Shown: positions 19,897-27,580 of the stretch, piece after piece | Layout of the letters: every line of letters begins with the position of its first letter | How positions within the stretch are numbered: position 1 is the stretch's first letter | Program-made: the position numbers and the translations under genes | From: Geothermobacter ehrlichii | GTDB lineage: Bacteria > Desulfobacterota > Desulfuromonadia > Desulfuromonadales > Geothermobacteraceae | Length of the DNA: 64,000 nucleotides | Assembly: GCF_008124615.1 (NCBI RefSeq) | Contig: NZ_VNIB01000005.1 | Location: 124,001-188,000, forward strand | Direction of reading: 5' to 3' | Notes under the pieces: model-generated | The model's database searches: none | The model's input: the letters and a program-made list of their open reading frames with translations, nothing else | Told to the model about the DNA's origin: nothing

Positions 19897-19963
19897 AAAA
19901 AAGACCCCGTGCACGGAGGGGGGGTGTACACGGGGTCAGCCCGAGCTCCAGGAGCTCAAGGCG
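19897..19963 (-). ncRNA. Candidate small RNA B (about 67 nt) of a tandem pair
   Basis: The minus strand has a good promoter (-35 TTGAAA 19993-19998, 17 bp, -10 TAGTAT 19970-19975), start near 19963. The transcript would carry a short GAGCUCC/GGAGCUC hairpin (19943-19957) and an intrinsic terminator (arms 19903-19911 and 19929-19937, six U at 19897-19902). The loop contains ACCCCCCCUCC. The terminator stem differs from that of RNA A by a compensated pair (A-U for G-C), so the two look like paralogues that keep structure. A 10-bp dyad (19962-19971/19981-19990) covers the -10 and spacer and may bind a repressor. Confidence 0.45.
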
Positions 19964-19969
19964 ACTCGA

Positions 19970-19998
19970 ATACTAGAGGGATTCGAGTCGGTTTTCAA
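19970..19998 (-). promoter_or_regulatory. Promoter of candidate small RNA B with overlapping dyad
   Basis: TTGAAA, 17-bp spacer, TAGTAT on the minus strand. The palindrome CGACTCGAAT-N9-ATTCGAGTCG covers the -10 and most of the spacer, the usual place for a repressor site. Confidence 0.5.
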
Positions 19999-20091
19999 GA
20001 AAAAAATGGAAAAAAACGATTCATGAAAAAGGTCGAGGTCTTGTTCGTTCGGTGAGCATGTGTGGGGGGAAACGGCTACGGCAGGAAAAAA

Positions 20092-20120
20092 GAAGGCCCG
20101 GGCGATGCACCCGGGCCTTC
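20092..20120 (-). terminator. Intrinsic terminator of the cytochrome gene (bidirectional)
   Basis: An 11-bp perfect stem (GAAGGCCCGGG at 20092-20102, complement 20110-20120) with loop CGAUGCA and a U-rich tail on the minus strand (A-tract 20085-20091). It starts 29 nt after the cytochrome stop. This separates the cytochrome transcript from the candidate sRNAs further left. Confidence 0.85.
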
Positions 20121-20148
20121 TTTGCTTGTGCGTGCTTGCGAAACCTGC

Positions 20149-20469
20149 TTACTTCTTGTGGCAGGTCTTGCAGGAAGTGCTCACGCCTTCCTTTTTGTGG
20201 CAGCCCTTGCACGTCTTGTGGGCGGCGTTCTTGAACTTGGGAGCCTTGCTGCCGTCGTGGCAGGAGCGGCAGGAGCCGGCTTCGACACCGTTGTGGTGGC
20301 AGGTCTTGCAGTCAGCGATGCGATCCTGGTGAGCCTTGTGGGGGAAGGTCACGGTGCCCATCTTGGCCGGAAGCTCGATGACTTCGGGGCCGTTGTTGGC
20401 GGACACGACGACGGCGGAGCCGAGAGCGATGAAGCTGACGGCAACCAGAACAGCGATGAAACGTTTCAT
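20149..20469 (-). CDS. Small tetraheme cytochrome c3-like protein
   Basis: A 106-residue secreted cytochrome: signal peptide MKRFIAVLVAVSFIALGSA, then a mature part of roughly 82 residues with four CxxCH motifs (54-58, 67-71, 87-91, 100-104). H44 and H47 (FPHKAH), H59 (CHH) and H84 (AAH) supply four distal ligands in the class III cytochrome c3 pattern. The related PpcA cytochromes of Geobacter have only three hemes. It probably shuttles electrons in the periplasm. ATG 20469 has GGAG 8-9 nt upstream. A possible -10 (GCTATACC, 20533-20540) lies on the minus strand. The 265 bp to the divergent XRE gene hold no other gene I can see. Confidence 0.93.
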   Translation of the reverse strand: MKRFIAVLVAVSFIALGSAVVVSANNGPEVIELPAKMGTVTFPHKAHQDRIADCKTCHHNGVEAGSCRSCHDGSKAPKFKNAAHKTCKGCHKKEGVSTSCKTCHKK

Positions 20470-20734
20470 ACCCATTCTCCTCTCATGCAATAATTTTGTT
20501 TCGGACGCTATTGTCCGTTGATTCGGCAACAAGGTATAGCAAAGTCTGAGACGACTCTCATCAGACATCGGGCCCAATGTCGATCGATGTCGATATGTAA
20601 TTACGTGATTTCAGTATGTTGCGACGTGTCATGTCGGGTCGGGCATGGGCTTGATTCGGGGCGACATTTGCCCTTTTCTTCTTGGGAGTGCTCTGCTAGA
20701 CTGTCGGCCATTGCGTTTGGGGGAGAGGTTTTTC

Positions 20735-21664
20735 ATGGCAATGCAGCTGCCGCCGACGGTATCGATTGACGGCCGGACCATCAGGCGGGTCAGGGAGGAG
20801 AAGAGGCTGACCCAGCTCTATGTGGCCAAGGTGGTCGGCGTGACGACCGATACCATCAGTCGCTGGGAAAACAACCGCTATCCGAACATCAAGAGGGACA
20901 ACGCGCTGGCGCTGGCCGAAGCCCTGGAGGTTCCGGTCGAGATGCTGCTGCGCAGGGATGAGGGAGATGACACTGAAGCCGGCGCTACCGGCGATGTTCG
21001 CCGCAGACGGATTGCCCTGACCGTTTTTCTGCTGGCGAGTCTGCTGTCGGCGGTCGGCCTCTTCTTTCTGATGGGCCGCCAGCCGGACAGGGTACGCATC
21101 CTGGCTTTCCGGTTGTTGCCCCGCTATGCGGCGCCGGGCAGTGTCATCCCGGTGCGGGTGGCCATCGACCGCAAGCTCGACGGGCGCGGTTACATCCTGC
21201 GCGAGCACTTTCCCCGGGGCTGGAAACTGATCGAGGCCAATCCGCCGGCTTCCAGTCTCGACAACATCAACGGCACGGCGCGCTGGATCGTCAAGCCGGG
21301 AGAGAAGAGGGAGCGCATCGTCTACCTGTTGCGGGTCGTGGCCGATTCTGCTGTCAATTCCACAGTGAAGTTTGGCGGCGAAGTGGTCATCAAGGGCGAA
21401 GCGGGCGAGGGCGAGGCCAGGGTCGGCGGCAAGGAAAAGGTCGAGGTCGCCCCCTTCCTCTGGCCCGACCAGGACGGCAACCTGGTCATCGACGATGCCG
21501 AAATTCTCGCAGCTTCGGATGTCTTCGACGAGATGAAAGGCGTTCATCTCGACTGGAATTTTCTCGAATCGGTCTGGGATGCCGGCAGCTACAGATGGCT
21601 GTCGAAAAAGAAGGTTTTCAGGCCGGTCAAGCGGGCCGAGACCTACCATCAGCATCCGGAGTGA
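20735..21664 (+). CDS. Membrane-anchored XRE-family protein with EF-hand/dockerin-like C-terminus
   Basis: About 310 residues from ATG 20735 (GGGAGAGG 7 nt upstream). Residues 1-70 are a Cro/C1 helix-turn-helix (IRRVREEKRLTQLYVAKVVGV, TTDTISRWENNRYP). A membrane helix follows near residue 95 (IALTVFLLASLLSAVGLFFL), then an extracytoplasmic beta-type domain with PGSVIPVRVAIDRKL and GEKRERIVYLLRVV. It ends with a Ca-binding-loop-like DQDGNLVIDDAEI segment. The topology suggests a one-component transmembrane regulator. The divergent cytochrome gene is a plausible target, by position only. Confidence 0.8.
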   Translation: MAMQLPPTVSIDGRTIRRVREEKRLTQLYVAKVVGVTTDTISRWENNRYPNIKRDNALALAEALEVPVEMLLRRDEGDDTEAGATGDVRRRRIALTVFLLASLLSAVGLFFLMGRQPDRVRILAFRLLPRYAAPGSVIPVRVAIDRKLDGRGYILREHFPRGWKLIEANPPASSLDNINGTARWIVKPGEKRERIVYLLRVVADSAVNSTVKFGGEVVIKGEAGEGEARVGGKEKVEVAPFLWPDQDGNLVIDDAEILAASDVFDEMKGVHLDWNFLESVWDAGSYRWLSKKKVFRPVKRAETYHQHPE

Positions 21665-21714
21665 GCCGCGTAGGCGGTTCGTTTGGCATTCTCAACCCGA
21701 AGTTTGCAACGCAA

Positions 21715-21757
21715 AGCTCCGGCGACAGGGCATTCGCCCTTTCGCCGGAGCTTTTTT
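21715..21757 (+). terminator. Intrinsic terminator after the XRE gene
   Basis: An 11-bp stem (21715-21725 with 21742-21752) with an inner AGGGC/GCCCT pairing, followed by six T. It ends the XRE transcript and may also serve the convergent SafE/TauE-like gene. Confidence 0.85.
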
Positions 21758-21766
21758 GTCGCCGGA

Positions 21767-22438
21767 TCAATGCGGCATGCGCAGGTGTTTCAGCAGGTGC
21801 ATGACGCCGATGCCGGCGACGGCCAGTCCGGCGCCGCGCACCATCCAGCTGCGGGCTCTGGCGGTGAGCCAGCCGGCGGCGCTGCCGAAGATCAGCAGTG
21901 CCGGGGTGGTGCCGATGCCAAAGGCGAGCATGATGCCGGCGCCGGCAATGCCGGTGCCGCTCTGCCCGGCGGTGATCAGCATGGCGTAGACGAAGCCGCA
22001 GGGCAGCCATCCCATGAGCAGGCCGAGGGGCAGGGCGGAGAAGGCTGGCGGCCAGCGGCGCAGGCCGTTCAGGGCCCGGGCCATGGCCGCCGTCGGTCCG
22101 GGAAAGTCGAGCCGGTTGAGGTTGAGCCTGGCAAAGGCTCCCGCCGTCCCCAGCCCCAGAACGATGACCAGCAGATCCGAGCCGATGAGCAGGGCCCGGG
22201 TCAGTTGTCCCAGGGAATCTTTCAGCGGCAGAAGCGAGCCGAGCCATCCGACCAGCCCCCCGATCAGCATGTAGGTCAGCACCCGGCCGGCATGGTAGAG
22301 GATGTGGAAGGCGAGGCCACCCCTTTGTCCCTGTTCGGTCATCGTCAGGGCGGCGACCAGGCCGCCGCACATGCCGATGCAGTGTCCGGAACCGAGCAGG
22401 CCGGTGAGGAAGGCCATCGAAAGGACCGGTTCATTCAC
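21767..22438 (-). CDS. SafE/TauE-UreH-like membrane protein of the cbb3 cluster
   Basis: A 223-residue protein with six or more membrane helices and the signature GLLGSGHCIGMCGG near residue 13-26, then LPLGLLMGWLPCGFVYAML. The paired Cys motifs (HCIGMCG and PCG) mark the UreH-like branch found at the end of ccoGHIS clusters, where a role in copper handling or oxidase assembly is suspected but not proven. Its start overlaps the ccoS stop by 8 nt, making it the last gene of the cco operon. Confidence 0.82.
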   Translation of the reverse strand: MNEPVLSMAFLTGLLGSGHCIGMCGGLVAALTMTEQGQRGGLAFHILYHAGRVLTYMLIGGLVGWLGSLLPLKDSLGQLTRALLIGSDLLVIVLGLGTAGAFARLNLNRLDFPGPTAAMARALNGLRRWPPAFSALPLGLLMGWLPCGFVYAMLITAGQSGTGIAGAGIMLAFGIGTTPALLIFGSAAGWLTARARSWMVRGAGLAVAGIGVMHLLKHLRMPH

Positions 22439-22622
22439 CCGTCGTGTCCTCCTTTCTGTCGTCGTGGTGACCGGGGAGATCGTCCCCGTCGTCGAGCATG
22501 CGGTACTTGGGTCCTTCGGTATCGTCGAATTCTCCCTTGCGCACCGCCCAGAGGAAGACCAGCCAGACTCCGGTGCCGAGAAAGAGGGAGAGGATGATGA
22601 GAACGACGATCGAGTCAGGCAT
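22431..22622 (-). CDS. ccoS: cbb3 oxidase maturation protein CcoS
   Basis: A 63-residue membrane protein: one helix (MPDSIVVLIILSLFLGTGVW) followed by FLWAVRKGEFDDTEGPKYRM, the usual CcoS form with the aspartate-rich tail. CcoS is needed for cofactor insertion into CcoN. ATG 22622 overlaps the ccoI stop. The tail PKYRMLDD is shared with the small CcoQ-like protein at 27.5 kb. Confidence 0.88.
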   Translation of the reverse strand: MPDSIVVLIILSLFLGTGVWLVFLWAVRKGEFDDTEGPKYRMLDDGDDLPGHHDDRKEDTTGE

Positions 22623-25062
22623 GGCTTCCCTCCGGCTTTGTGGCGGTTGATTCGTCCTTCCCTTCGCGCAGCAGGCGCAGCGAGTTGCCGATGACGCTGA
22701 CCGAGCTGAAGGCCATGGCGGCGGCGGCAAAGATGGGCAGCAGCCGGCCGCTGGCCGCCAGCGGCAGGGCCAGCAGGTTGTAGCAGAAGGCCCAGGCCAG
22801 GTTCTGCCGGATGATTTTCAGGCTGTCACGGCCGTAGCGGAGGGCCAGCAGCAGGCGTCGCAGGTCGGGACGTGTCAGCACCAGGTCGGAATTTTCCAGC
22901 GCGATGTCGGTCCCGCCGGACATGGCGCAGCCGACGTCGGCGGTGGCCAGGGCGACGGCATCGTTGATGCCGTCGCCGACCATCATCACCCGCCGGCCCT
23001 TCTGTTTCTGCCGGTCCAGCCATTCGGCCTTCTGTGCCGGGGTCATCCCGGCCGCGACGCTGTCGATGCCGAGGGCCGCGGCGACATGGTGCGCCGTCTG
23101 TTCGCGGTCTCCAGTCAGTATGGCAGTGCGGATGCCCGCCCTGCGCAGGCCGGCGATGACGTCGGCGGCTTCCGGGCGGATGTCGTCTGCCAGGGTGATG
23201 GCCCCGAGGCAGCGGCCGTTGCGGCTGACAAAGACGACCGTTTCGCCGGCATCGGGGGACAGACCGGGAATGACGGTGTCCGGCGCCGCCAGTTCAGCCT
23301 TTCCGACCCGGATTTCGTCCCTGTCGCCCGTCAGGACCACGCCCAACCCCGGCAGGGTTTCCGCTCCCGCCTCCAGGGGCGGGTGAATGCCCCGACGGTT
23401 CGCTTCCGCGACGATCGCCCGGGCCAGCGGGTGGCCGGATCCCGACTCGCAGCGGGCGGCGGCCTCCAGCAGTTCGGTTTCGTCGCCACCGAGTGGGTAG
23501 AGGCCGGTGACGGCCGGCCGGCCGTGTGTCAGGGTGCCGGTCTTGTCGAAGGCGACCAGGTCGATCCGTCCCGTTTGTTCGAGGATGTCGCCGCCGCGAA
23601 AGAGAATTCCCCTGGCCGCCGCCTGGCCGCATGCGACCAGGATGGCCGTCGGTGTGGCCAGGCCGAGGGCGCAGGGGCAGGCGACGACCAGCACGGAGAC
23701 CGCGTTGAGCAGGCCCGCCCGGTTGTCGCCGGCGATGAGGGCCCAGTAGCCGAAGGTGGTCGCGGCGACGAGAACGACCAGCGGCACGAACACGGCCGCC
23801 ACCCTGTCCGCCATGGCCTGGATGGGCGCCCTCCGGCTCTGGGCGTCTTCGACCAGCGCCGCCACCCGGGCGATGAAGGATTCGCCGCTGGCGGCCGTGA
23901 CCCGGACTTTCAGGGTATGGGTCAGGTTCATGGTGCCGGCGTCGATTCGGTCGCCCGGCCGTTTCGGAACCGGTTGCGATTCGCCGCTGACGGCCGAGGC
24001 ATCGATCTCGCTTTCGCCCTCGGTGACCGCGCCGTCGGTCGGGAAGCGTTCGCCGGCGGCGACCAGGACCAGGTCGCCCGGCCGCAGGCTGTCGCTTGCC
24101 ACCTCCCGGAAGCCGTTTTCGGTGATCAGCATCGCCCGTTCCGGGGCCAGGGAAAGCAGACGGTCGATGCCGGCGGCCGCCCGCTGCCGGGCGGATGTTT
24201 CGAGCAGCCGCCCGAGCAGGATCAGGGTGACGATCATGGCGGCGGTGTCGAAGTAGACTTCGCGCCCGGCCAGCATGGCGAACAGGCTGTAGCCGTAGGC
24301 GGCCAGCACGCCGAGGGCGATGAGCAGGTCCATGCCGGCCTGCCGGTTGCGCAGGCTGCGCCAGGCTCCGGCCAGAAACGGCCAGCCGCAGTAGAAGACG
24401 ACGGGGGTGGTCACCGCGGCGGCGAGTCCCTGCATCAGCCGGCGGGCGGTCGGGTCCATCCCCTGGAAGTAGCCGGCGTAGAGTGCCAGCGAGTAGCCCA
24501 TCAGCTGCATGGAGAGGAAGACGGCGGTGCCGAAGCGGTAGAGGGTGCGCCGCCGCTCCCTTGCGGCGCCCTGCCGCCGGGCGTCGCTGGTGTGGGGGCG
24601 GGGCAGGTAGCCGAGGCGGGCGATGGTGCGGCACAGGTCCGTCACCTCGCATTGTCGCGGATCGAAGACAATCCGCAGCCGGTGGGTGCCGTAGTTGACC
24701 CTGGCCTGGATCACACCGGGAGTTCGTTCCAGTACCTTTTCCACCAGCCAGCAGCAGCTGGCGCAGCGGATGCCGTCGAGCAGCAGGTGGATGCTTGCCC
24801 GATCCGGTCCGGCGGGATGGACGTGGGACGCCAGCTCCTCGCTGTCGAACCGGCGCTGGAAGACATCGCGATCGACGCCGGGCTGTCGCCAGTCGCGCCG
24901 GCGGTAGAAGCTGTCGAGGCCCGACTCCCGGATCAGGGTCCAGGCGCCGAGGCAGCCGTGGCAGCAGAAGCGGTGTTCGATCTCGTCCTGCCGGTGGACG
25001 ACGAGATCGCCCGGCGCGATCGGCAGGCCGCAATGTTCGCAGATGAGTTCGGCCTCTACCAT
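22615..25062 (-). CDS. ccoI: Copper-exporting P1B ATPase for oxidase assembly
   Basis: An 815-residue P-type ATPase. The N-terminus has a Cys-rich element (C8, C11, C33, C34, C37) typical of CcoI/FixI, then a heavy-metal-associated domain with GIRCASC (97-103). Core motifs: TGES-like SGES (359-362), the ion-path CPCALG (462-467), phosphorylation site DKTGT (506-510), HP locus SGHPLA, and GDGIND. CcoI moves Cu across the membrane for the CcoN binuclear centre. It is coupled with ccoH (start touching the ccoH stop) and ccoS. Confidence 0.93.
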   Translation of the reverse strand: MVEAELICEHCGLPIAPGDLVVHRQDEIEHRFCCHGCLGAWTLIRESGLDSFYRRRDWRQPGVDRDVFQRRFDSEELASHVHPAGPDRASIHLLLDGIRCASCCWLVEKVLERTPGVIQARVNYGTHRLRIVFDPRQCEVTDLCRTIARLGYLPRPHTSDARRQGAARERRRTLYRFGTAVFLSMQLMGYSLALYAGYFQGMDPTARRLMQGLAAAVTTPVVFYCGWPFLAGAWRSLRNRQAGMDLLIALGVLAAYGYSLFAMLAGREVYFDTAAMIVTLILLGRLLETSARQRAAAGIDRLLSLAPERAMLITENGFREVASDSLRPGDLVLVAAGERFPTDGAVTEGESEIDASAVSGESQPVPKRPGDRIDAGTMNLTHTLKVRVTAASGESFIARVAALVEDAQSRRAPIQAMADRVAAVFVPLVVLVAATTFGYWALIAGDNRAGLLNAVSVLVVACPCALGLATPTAILVACGQAAARGILFRGGDILEQTGRIDLVAFDKTGTLTHGRPAVTGLYPLGGDETELLEAAARCESGSGHPLARAIVAEANRRGIHPPLEAGAETLPGLGVVLTGDRDEIRVGKAELAAPDTVIPGLSPDAGETVVFVSRNGRCLGAITLADDIRPEAADVIAGLRRAGIRTAILTGDREQTAHHVAAALGIDSVAAGMTPAQKAEWLDRQKQKGRRVMMVGDGINDAVALATADVGCAMSGGTDIALENSDLVLTRPDLRRLLLALRYGRDSLKIIRQNLAWAFCYNLLALPLAASGRLLPIFAAAAMAFSSVSVIGNSLRLLREGKDESTATKPEGSHA

Positions 25063-25514
25063 CAGATGTTCAGCAGCAGATCCCGCATCAGCCGGACGCC
25101 CTGGCGATCGAATTCGATCCGGGCGCGCAACTCGCCGGCAAGACCCGCCGGAAGGCGGACGCTGTAGATGCCTGGTCCGGATTCGCGCAGCGGCAGCTGT
25201 TGCGTCCTGGAGCGGGCGGAGAAGAGGGTGATTTCACCCGTGGCGTCCGGGACCGGTCGTCCCTGCCGGTCGCGGAGTTCGATCCGCAATTGTCCCCGTT
25301 CGAGGGACGTTGTCAGGTTCCAGCCGAGGCTGGCCGCGGCCCGCTTCTCGATCAGGGTCCGGTTGTATTTCAGGCCCTTGCTGTAGTAGTCGGGGTCGGT
25401 GACGGCGGGGTCGGCCTTGACCGCCATCCAGACCGACCAGCCGGTGAAGAAGAGAAAGACCAGGATGACGGCCGCCAGCAGGGGCGGGAAGCTGTTCCTT
25501 TTCGGTTCGTTCAT
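25062..25514 (-). CDS. ccoH: cbb3 oxidase assembly protein CcoH/FixH
   Basis: A 150-residue protein with one N-terminal membrane helix (FPPLLAAVILVFLFFTGWSVWM) and the FixH segment DPDYYSKGLKYNRTL. The periplasmic part is beta-rich and ends in RLMRDLLLNI. It supports assembly and stability of the cbb3 oxidase. It lies between ccoG and ccoI in the conserved ccoGHIS order. Confidence 0.9.
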   Translation of the reverse strand: MNEPKRNSFPPLLAAVILVFLFFTGWSVWMAVKADPAVTDPDYYSKGLKYNRTLIEKRAAASLGWNLTTSLERGQLRIELRDRQGRPVPDATGEITLFSARSRTQQLPLRESGPGIYSVRLPAGLAGELRARIEFDRQGVRLMRDLLLNI

Positions 25515-25540
25515 GGCGCTGCCTGCCTCTTGGTTTCCGT

Positions 25541-26788
25541 TCAGCGGTCGGACGGTGGACGAAGGTCGAGCCGCTGGCGGGCGAGAACGGTGCCCTGTCC
25601 GTCTTTGAGAAGAAATTCAATCGTCTGTCTTTTCGCCGGCGAGGTCAACAGCACAAAACCGACCGGACGGTTTTCTCCCGGTTGCAGGCGGATGTTTCGC
25701 GTCTGTCCCCGCAATTCCGGTGATGTGACGGCCGCTGCGTCGCGCGCCTCGATGTTCAGGCTGTGTTCGCGGTCGTCCCGGTTGTGCAGCCAGCCTTCGA
25801 AAAAGATGGCTGTGCGGCCGTCTGCGAGCTGCCGGCTGGCGGCGGTGTGGCTCGGCACGAGCTTGAGGGTCGCCAGGGGGCGGTTGTGAATGGAAACGGC
25901 CAGCACGACGGCCAGGCCGAGCGTGGCCGCGACCAGGAGCAGGGTCCGGGGATTGAGCAGGGCCCGGGCTCCGAGGTTTTCGCTGCCGAAGGAATAGACC
26001 ATCAGCCCCGGTTGCCGGCGGCGGGCCATCACCTGCCGGCAGGCGTCGAGGCAGCGGCCGCAGTTGATGCATTCGATCTGGTAGCCGTTCCGGATGTCGA
26101 TTCCCATGGGGCAGGCCCGGACGCAGGCGCCGCAGTCGATGCAGCGTTTCGCCTCGCTCGCCGGCCGGTGAAGGACCAGGGTGGCGCGGTCGGCGAGCAC
26201 GGTCTGAAACCGGCCATAGGGGCAGAATTCGCGGCAGACCAGCCGGCGCACGAAGCCGAGATCGACATAGACCAGTCCGGCGATGGCCAGCATGCCGCCC
26301 CAGGCCCCCGGATGCAGGGTGCCGTCGGCCAGCTGGCGAAAGAAACGTTCCGGTTCGACGAAATACCAGACCAGGTTGGCGCCAACAAGCAGCGACAGCA
26401 GCAGGAAACCGGCATGGGCGACGGCCTTTCTGGCCGGCGGACCCTGCAGGCGATTGTGCTCGATTTTCAGGCCGATCTTCCGCGCCCACCATTCCGCCAG
26501 GTCGGTCAGGGTGGTCTGCGGGCAGGCCCAGCCGCACCAGACCCGGCCGAAAACCAGGGTGGCCAGCAGAAAGAGGAGCAGAAAGAGCAGGCAGACGAAG
26601 AGAAAGAGATGCAGATCCTCGAGACGGAGAATCTGTCCGAAAAAGCAGAGCGAGAAGCTGTCGAGATCGAGACGCAGCAGGCTGCGTCCGTGCCAGCGCC
26701 CGAAGGGAATCAGCAGAACCAGCAGGCTGCAGAACCACTGGAAACTTCGGCGCCAGGGCGCCAGCAGGCGGGGGCGGTCAGTTTTCAT
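25541..26788 (-). CDS. ccoG: Cu(II) reductase / ferredoxin-like protein CcoG
   Basis: A 415-residue membrane-bound iron-sulfur protein (FixG family). Four to five helices lie in the first 180 residues, with WCGWACPQ (84-91) between two of them. Two [4Fe-4S] sites follow: C216, C219, C222, C226 and C240, C243, C246, C250 (the last site reads CxxCxxxC without the Pro). A C-terminal immunoglobulin-like domain (from about 290) is periplasmic. CcoG is known to reduce Cu(II) for oxidase maturation. Confidence 0.93.
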   Translation of the reverse strand: MKTDRPRLLAPWRRSFQWFCSLLVLLIPFGRWHGRSLLRLDLDSFSLCFFGQILRLEDLHLFLFVCLLFLLLFLLATLVFGRVWCGWACPQTTLTDLAEWWARKIGLKIEHNRLQGPPARKAVAHAGFLLLSLLVGANLVWYFVEPERFFRQLADGTLHPGAWGGMLAIAGLVYVDLGFVRRLVCREFCPYGRFQTVLADRATLVLHRPASEAKRCIDCGACVRACPMGIDIRNGYQIECINCGRCLDACRQVMARRRQPGLMVYSFGSENLGARALLNPRTLLLVAATLGLAVVLAVSIHNRPLATLKLVPSHTAASRQLADGRTAIFFEGWLHNRDDREHSLNIEARDAAAVTSPELRGQTRNIRLQPGENRPVGFVLLTSPAKRQTIEFLLKDGQGTVLARQRLDLRPPSDR

Positions 26789-26882
26789 CGGTTGGGTACG
26801 GCTGGAGGTTCATGGACTGTCAGGCCGGCCTTTTCCGCGGTTCGGGGGAGGGAGAGACCATCTCCCTCCCCCTCTGTCGACA

Positions 26883-27398
26883 TCAATGCTGCAGTGAGAG
26901 GACGAAGGCGGTCAGGTCGGCAATCTTCTCCGGCGAGAGCTGGTTGCCGAAGGCGGGCATTCCCTTGGGGCGCCCGTTGGTGATCGACTGCCCGATGCTG
27001 GCTTCGTCGTTGCCGTAGCGGTAGGTCTTGCCGGTCAGGTCGGGGCCGATTCCGCCTTTGCCCTCCTGACCGTGGCACATGGCGCAGCGGGCGGCGAACA
27101 GCTTCTCCCCTTTTTCGGCATCGCCGGAGCGATCAGCCGATTCATCCTTCACGCCGGGGGCGGCGGCCGTCATTGGCGCCGGAGCCGGCGCCTGTTGGCC
27201 GGCCGTCTGCCGGTGCTGCTGCATCGCCTGCCGGAACTCCTCTTCACTGCTCCAGCCACTGAAGAGATAGTAGGCCATGAAGATGACGGCCCAGATGATC
27301 AGGCCGAAAAAGAGAATGTTGAAGTAGGCCGGCGGCCTGCGTTCGCGATTCTCGACAATTCCGTCGGCGTCGTGATGGTTGTTTCGTTCAGCAGTCAT
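26883..27398 (-). CDS. ccoP: cbb3 oxidase subunit III, short monoheme form
   Basis: A 171-residue protein: a membrane anchor (YFNILFFGLIIWAVIFMAYYLF, about 25-46), a Gln/Ala/Pro-rich linker, and a single cytochrome c domain with CAMCH (105-109) and a Met ligand in GMPAFG. Standard CcoP carries two c-type hemes; here one is missing, while CcoO carries an additional heme domain. ATG 27398 is preceded by GGGGGA. It is transcribed after ccoQ. Confidence 0.88.
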   Translation of the reverse strand: MTAERNNHHDADGIVENRERRPPAYFNILFFGLIIWAVIFMAYYLFSGWSSEEEFRQAMQQHRQTAGQQAPAPAPMTAAAPGVKDESADRSGDAEKGEKLFAARCAMCHGQEGKGGIGPDLTGKTYRYGNDEASIGQSITNGRPKGMPAFGNQLSPEKIADLTAFVLSLQH

Positions 27399-27435
27399 GA
27401 TTTCAGTCCCCCGCAATCAGAAGGTTCGTCTCGAT

Positions 27436-27576
27436 TCAGTCATCGTCCAGCATCCGGTATTTCGGTGCTTCTCCCCGCTGCCGGCGTTTGCGGCTGTAGG
27501 TTCTCGCCACGATCGCCGCAAAGACGACGAACAGGGTGAAGGTGGTCCCCAGATAGAGGATCGAGGCCCAGCCCAT
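27436..27576 (-). CDS. ccoQ: CcoQ-like small membrane subunit
   Basis: A 46-residue protein between ccoO and ccoP. It has one membrane helix (ASILYLGTTFTLFVVFAAIV), a basic stretch (RTYSRKRRQRG), and the tail APKYRMLDDD. Size, position and topology fit CcoQ/FixQ, which stabilises the core complex. The tail matches that of CcoS. The start lies 5 nt from the ccoO stop. Confidence 0.75.
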   Translation of the reverse strand: MGWASILYLGTTFTLFVVFAAIVARTYSRKRRQRGEAPKYRMLDDD

Positions 27577-27580
27577 GGCT

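Noticed and set aside
19773-19990. A CsrB/RsmZ-like sRNA on the plus strand, because several hairpin loops read AGGAGAGGG or GGAGGG
   Set aside because: The A-tracts lie 5' of the stems on the plus strand, so the hairpins are intrinsic terminators of minus-strand transcripts. The loops are then C-rich, not GGA.
19962-19990. A tRNA T-arm-like TCGAATCCC stretch, possible tRNA fragment or att site
   Set aside because: No acceptor, D-arm or anticodon arm around it; the palindrome is better explained as an operator over a promoter.
19720-20055. A 111-codon plus-strand frame in the sRNA region
   Set aside because: No ribosome site, spans five inverted repeats, and has no protein-like pattern.
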